In this document: positions 60,515 through 64,000 of the stretch, piece after piece | Numbering within the stretch: position 1 is the first letter of the stretch | Layout of the letters: every line of letters starts with the position of its first letter | From: Actinoplanes nipponensis | GTDB lineage: Bacteria; Actinomycetota; Actinomycetes; Mycobacteriales; Micromonosporaceae | Assembly (NCBI RefSeq): GCF_016862275.1 | Contig: NZ_BOMQ01000079.1 | Location: 105,482-169,481, forward strand | Reading direction: 5' to 3' | Length of the DNA stretch: 64,000 nucleotides | Position numbers and translations under genes: made by a program | Notes under the pieces: model-generated | The model's input: the letters and a program-made list of their open reading frames with translations, nothing else | What the model was told of the DNA's origin: nothing | The model's database searches: none

Positions 60515-60612
60515 TGATCTTGAGACTTTATCGCGCTGAGCTAGGTTGGGGCGCATCCGGAGCCCGCCGAGATCAGTCAAACCGTCGTCGGCACCGAGGG
60601 TGAGCCGAAGGC

Positions 60613-61290
60613 TCAGGCCCAGATCGCGGCGTAGACACCGTCGCCTTTGTCCTCCGGCGGGCTGGGACTGCTGTAAGCCTGACCGGTCGCCTTGCGGTGT
60701 GCGGTCCAAGCGATCGCTGCTGCGTCGAAGATGTCATCGGTGGGTGCCTGACCAGCTGAGCCGAGGTTGTCCGGGACGCTAATGCCGTTGCGGGCCAGCA
60801 AATGCCGTCGATGGTTCTGCCCGGTCCAAGTCTTCTTGGCGTGCTCCAGCGGCGCGCCGGCCATGGTGCGGAAGGAGAGCTCGGGGTGTGCCTCGAACAG
60901 GAGGGTGGGATGCCGTTGCCAGAGGGCGTTGGCCTCGAGCACCTTGGGGCGCAGAGACCAGGCCTGCCGGTTGAGTCGTTGGCCGGTCAGTTCGCGACAA
61001 CGCTTGTTCGCGGTGGTGAAGTCTGGCTCATTCCACACCGGTTCTGGCGGGATCCGGACGATGCTGCCGCGGCGCGGGCCGAGCTTTTCCGCGACGAGCG
61101 CGTCGGCGGCGCGCCACCGGTCGGGCATCATCCCGAGGGGAACGTCGACGCCGATGACCGCGGCACCGGAGCCGTTGATGATGACCTCGTACAGCGTGGT
61201 CGCAAGCATGGCCCGGGTGAAGACGCCGTCGTGCAGTTCGACGGCGACCCAGCCGAGGGCGTAGGCGTCCACGCCGATCACCCGGGTCAT
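60613..61290 (-). CDS. DUF429 protein
   Basis: The 225-residue product starts MTRVIGVDAYALGWVAVELH, the nucleotide-binding first strand of DUF429 (RNase H/actin-like fold). It continues with AAVIGVDVPLGMMPDRWRAA, a NEPDFTTANKRCRELTGQRL segment and a final DDIFDAAAIAWTAHRKATG with conserved aspartates. The family is uncharacterised but common beside defence and mobile genes. It overlaps the next gene's stop by four bases: it is downstream of and coupled to the small HTH gene. Confidence 0.85.
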   Translation of the reverse strand: MTRVIGVDAYALGWVAVELHDGVFTRAMLATTLYEVIINGSGAAVIGVDVPLGMMPDRWRAADALVAEKLGPRRGSIVRIPPEPVWNEPDFTTANKRCRELTGQRLNRQAWSLRPKVLEANALWQRHPTLLFEAHPELSFRTMAGAPLEHAKKTWTGQNHRRHLLARNGISVPDNLGSAGQAPTDDIFDAAAIAWTAHRKATGQAYSSPSPPEDKGDGVYAAIWA

Positions 61291-61595
61291 GAAGGCGCCT
61301 GGCGGCGGGTGGGCAAGGCGGCGATGGTGGCGGCGGCGTCGGCTGACACGGGTGGTCTTTTCCTTCTCGTGATGCTGGTTGTTGCACCGGCGTCGGCGAG
61401 GCGTTTTTGCATGAAGCCGAAGGAGGCTTCGAGCAGGGCTGCTATCTGCCGGATCGTCAGCTGGTCTTGCTCGTAGAGCTTCTTCAGCAGCGTCAGCTCC
61501 TTCTCGCGGTCGCTGGTGGTCAACGATCGGAATTGGTCGGTGTAGGTGAAGCGGTGCCGTCGGGCAGTGCGGTCTTGCTGTAACTCGGTGGCCAT
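61287..61595 (-). CDS. Small HTH protein coupled to the DUF429 gene
   Basis: The product has 102 residues. LTLLKKLYEQDQLTIRQIAA and LLEASFGFMQKRLADAGATT form a sigma-70 region 4 or resolvase-like helix-turn-helix. It overlaps the DUF429 start by four bases. It probably binds DNA and controls the two-gene unit (inference). The segment RTARRHRFT near the N terminus resembles RTTRRHRFT of the EEP protein at 61662, by chance or shared origin. Confidence 0.72.
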   Translation of the reverse strand: MATELQQDRTARRHRFTYTDQFRSLTTSDREKELTLLKKLYEQDQLTIRQIAALLEASFGFMQKRLADAGATTSITRRKRPPVSADAAATIAALPTRRQAPS

Positions 61596-61661
61596 GTGCC
61601 GGTCCTCTTGGGGGTAAGGGGTGGGGCTGGGGCGAAGGTGCGTGTGTGGGGCCGTGTTGGT

Positions 61662-62585
61662 TCAGAGGGTGAGTTCGGCGTAGACGGCGATGTGGTCCGA
61701 CGCCTCGTCTTCGCCTGCGGAGGCAGGCAAAGTGCGGAAGGTCTCGGCGGCGACATGTGGGCGCATCGCCTCGTTGGTGATGAGGTGGTCGATCGTGAGA
61801 CGAACTTCGCCGGGTTTGTCGACGACGGTCGGTTCGATGGCGGTGGCCCGGCCGCTGGCCTGCCAGGCGAGCTCAGAGATTAGGTGGAAGCCGATGCCGT
61901 CCTCGCGCACTGCGCGGTCGGGGTGCCAGCGGCCGACGAGGCTGTCGAGGGCGTCGGTGGAGTGGATCCACCGCCCGTCGACCTGGCGGGCCTTGCGGCG
62001 GCGGACCAGTGGGGTGCACCGGTCGGGCTCCCAGCGAGGGTAGTGATCGCCGGAGGGCTGTTCGTTGAGGTCACCGCCGAGGATGACGGGGATCGGGTCT
62101 TTCGCCCACCGATGAAGGCGGCTGGCGGCCGTGATGCGTGCGTCCGGGGATGCGCCGGGGAAGTGGTCGACGGCGGCGATCAGCTCTCGGCGGCGGCCGG
62201 CATCGTCGCGGCTGTCGAGGACGGCGAACCGGCAGATGTTGATTTGGTCGGTGAATGGGTCGGGGTCGCTGCGGTCGATGAAGGCTCGTGGGATGAGGCG
62301 GCTGGTGTCGTAGAAGATCGCGGGCGGGATCGGTCCGCGGTCACCGCGGCCGAGCAGGGCAGCGTAGGGGCCACCGAAGACGTCGGTGATGGCTTCGGCG
62401 GCCTGGTAGAGACCGATGTTGCCCGATGCTTCGTAGTGCTTGGCCTCGCAGAACAGGATTATGGCCGGGGGGTTCGGGGCTCGTTCGAGTGTGCTCTGCA
62501 GGCCGGTGAAGCGGTGGCGTCGGGTCGTCCTGTCGTAGCCGCCGCCTTCGTAGTTGTAGGTGACGGCGGGCAGCAGGATGGGCAT
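61662..62585 (-). CDS. Endonuclease/exonuclease/phosphatase-family protein
   Basis: The 307-residue product starts at the ATG at 62585 (MPILLPAVTYNYEGGGYDRT) with AAAGGA upstream. EEP motifs are IILFCEAKHYEA (catalytic glutamate), VILGGDLNEQPSGDHY (D-x-N), LTIDHLITNEAM and a final EASDHIAVYAEL (S-D-H). No signal peptide. It could cleave nucleic acid or phosphoesters; the substrate is unknown. It is the most downstream of a loose minus-strand group. Confidence 0.85.
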   Translation of the reverse strand: MPILLPAVTYNYEGGGYDRTTRRHRFTGLQSTLERAPNPPAIILFCEAKHYEASGNIGLYQAAEAITDVFGGPYAALLGRGDRGPIPPAIFYDTSRLIPRAFIDRSDPDPFTDQINICRFAVLDSRDDAGRRRELIAAVDHFPGASPDARITAASRLHRWAKDPIPVILGGDLNEQPSGDHYPRWEPDRCTPLVRRRKARQVDGRWIHSTDALDSLVGRWHPDRAVREDGIGFHLISELAWQASGRATAIEPTVVDKPGEVRLTIDHLITNEAMRPHVAAETFRTLPASAGEDEASDHIAVYAELTL

Positions 62586-62736
62586 CGCGGGGTCCTTTCG
62601 GTGAGATGTCCGGACGGTGCGGGAGGGGTTGCTGCCGGCGTGAAGGTCATGGTTCGGTGGGGCTACCGGATTCGCGGGCCGCCCCGTGGATTGGTCGGGA
62701 CCCGCCGGAGAGCAGGGCGCGTCGAGCTTCCGCGAG

Positions 62737-62947
62737 TCAGGTGCGGAGCCGTTCGCGCAGGGCAGCCCAGATCTGGCCCGTGTCGGGCGCACGGCTGATC
62801 TGCTGCGGGCCGTCGAGCTGGCGTCCAGCGCCCGCGATCAGCTGGACTTGTTGTGGTGCATCGCCGGTGCGGTGAGTCGTTGGTTGCCGGTCGGGGTCGC
62901 GGTGTGCCGGTGCGGCAGGCAGCCCGGCACACCGCGACCCTGCTCTC
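62737..62947 (-). CDS. Possible small ORF upstream of the EEP gene
   Basis: A frame from a TTG near 62947 encodes about 70 residues ending GAGRQLDGPQQISRAPDTGQ then IWAALRERLRT. The end looks protein-like and third positions are GC-rich, but no ribosome binding site or family supports it. The interval between the protease and EEP genes otherwise holds nothing recognisable. Confidence 0.3.
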
Positions 62948-62954
62948 GGCAACG

Positions 62955-63902
62955 TCAGCCGGCGAGTGCCCAGTGCCGCTTGGTCGTGCTCGGCGCGGCG
63001 GGGCGTGGCCGGTGCGGCTTGTGCTTGCCGTCGACGGCGCGTTCGATCCAACCGGCGTAGTACGTGGCGTCGGTGTAGATCATCGCGCCGGTGCACGTGG
63101 ACTCGTCGGTCCCGCGGCTGGCGCTGCCGAGCAGCGCCCAGGAACCCGCGCGAGCACGCAGGGCGGGACCGCCGGAGTCACCGAAGCAGGGGGAGCCGCC
63201 GTTGCTGGCGGCGGCGACGCAGAGTTCGCCGGCGGTGATCCCGGCTACCGCGCAGGCGGAGGACGCGGTGAGGCGGGTGTCGAGCTGCTGCAAGACCGGC
63301 GGTGGTTGGGTGGCGTCGTAGGTGGTCTTGCCCCAGCCGAGCAGACGGACCTTCTGGTAGGCGCGAGCCCAGTCGGCGATCGGGATCGCTCGGATGGCCA
63401 GGCCGGCCGGGATCTTCAGGATGATGACGGCGACGTCGGCGACCCGGTCGGTGCCGGTCATCCAGTCCCACTCCGGGTGCAGCTGCAGGCCGGTGGCGTT
63501 GAGGGTGACCAGCTTGTCCAGGTGGGTGGAGCCGGCTTGGACCTGCACGTTGGCCAACGGTGCAGGCTGGTTGTCGCCTGGGAGCTCGAAGCAGTGGGCG
63601 TTGCTCACCACCCCGATGCGGCCGCGCGTGGTTCGCACGAAGGTGCCGGTGCACTTTGCGGTGCCGATACCGGGGAACGTGGTCAGCACCCGGGCCGCGA
63701 AGGGGTAGGGCTCGGTGGCGTCGCTGCCGCCGATGATGAACGGCGAGACCACGTCGTCGTCGGAGGGTGTCGCTGAGACCGCCGCCCGGGCCGGCACGGC
63801 GGTCTGCGGCGGAGACGCCGCCGATGCCGGCTGCGGTGCCACGGTCAGCAGAGAGGCGATGGTCACGGCGGTGAGCCCGCCGAGCCAGGTACGTGACGTC
63901 AA
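62955..63902 (-). CDS. Secreted trypsin-like serine protease
   Basis: The product has 315 residues from a TTG with AAGG about eight bases upstream. A signal peptide is visible (LGGLTAVTIASLLTVAPQPA then SAASPP). The mature domain has IIGG near residue 56, the catalytic histidine in VSNAHCF, the aspartate in RVADVAVIIL, and serine in CFGDSGGPAL, with conserved cysteines. The C-terminal 30 residues are basic and proline-rich. It should be exported and act as a chymotrypsin-fold protease. The last 98 bases of the window upstream of it show nothing recognisable. Confidence 0.9.
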   Translation of the reverse strand: MTSRTWLGGLTAVTIASLLTVAPQPASAASPPQTAVPARAAVSATPSDDDVVSPFIIGGSDATEPYPFAARVLTTFPGIGTAKCTGTFVRTTRGRIGVVSNAHCFELPGDNQPAPLANVQVQAGSTHLDKLVTLNATGLQLHPEWDWMTGTDRVADVAVIILKIPAGLAIRAIPIADWARAYQKVRLLGWGKTTYDATQPPPVLQQLDTRLTASSACAVAGITAGELCVAAASNGGSPCFGDSGGPALRARAGSWALLGSASRGTDESTCTGAMIYTDATYYAGWIERAVDGKHKPHRPRPAAPSTTKRHWALAG

Positions 63903-64000
63903 AGTCGCGTCCTTCTTCAGGTGAGGGATGGACCGGTCTGCGGGTGCAAGCCGGTAGTAGCCCGCTGTCGTCTTCGGCGGCGGGAGCTGGGGTCGCCCTA

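Noticed and set aside
1..64000. CRISPR arrays, rRNA or tRNA genes
   Set aside because: No regularly spaced repeats, no recognisable tRNA arm sequences and no rRNA segments were seen by eye; a covariance-model scan would be decisive for tRNAs.

Overview
The window is very GC-rich, uses ATG/GTG/TTG starts and ATGA-type gene overlaps, and carries IS5- and IS1380-family elements typical of high-GC actinomycetes. The organism is therefore most likely an actinobacterium, plausibly of the Micromonosporaceae type; this is inference, since no rRNA or tRNA gene was recognised. Much of the window is accessory DNA: recombinase modules, insertion sequences and broken genes separate several functional cassettes.

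Layout. (1) 18-14916 (+): seven tightly packed large genes, none with a known function, including one DUF6603-type protein and one protein with a VasX/pore-forming-effector-like membrane region. They end convergently against a membrane protein gene (14913-15929, -). (2) 16151-22000 (-): three overlapping tyrosine recombinase genes plus a small TnpC-like gene, a Tn554/recombinase-trio type transposition module; remnants of related modules lie at 24841-25830 and 37024-37722. (3) 22330-27115: IS remnants around a membrane-anchored PQQ/beta-propeller protein gene, then an intact IS5-family element. (4) 27239-31144 (-): HIT-type protein, MazG-like protein, and a ThiL-like gene split by an IS1380-family element with a CTAG target duplication. 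(5) 31566-40664: two small membrane-associated proteins, an integrase / HTH / zinc-ribbon integrase-like cassette whose last gene has a one-base frameshift in a homopolymer, a coiled-coil protein, a truncated integrase and a second intact IS5-type element. (6) 40830-45313: an unknown helical protein, a small HTH/partner pair, and a pair made of a TGT-like protein and an XRE-ImmA/IrrE protein.

(7) 46115-55200 (-) is a plasmid- or ICE-like block: DUF932 protein, ParB-like protein, DprA-like protein and small unknowns. Five of its genes share the same roughly 80-bp 5' element, and most transcription units end in a perfect GC-rich hairpin. A duplicated intergenic segment carries a 13-bp-arm dyad with compensatory base changes between its two copies (50472-50506 and 55391-55425). 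(8) 55914-60514 (+) is a complete QatABCD anti-phage defence operon: KAP ATPase, QatB, QueC-like QatC and TatD-like QatD. (9) 60613-63902 (-): DUF429 protein, small HTH protein, endonuclease/exonuclease/phosphatase-family protein and a secreted trypsin-like protease.

The most promising leads for undescribed biology are the five-copy 5' element with its associated dyad, the seven-gene operon at the left edge, and the TGT-like/ImmA pair. The Qat operon is a known system, here complete and with a glycine directly after the QatB start.
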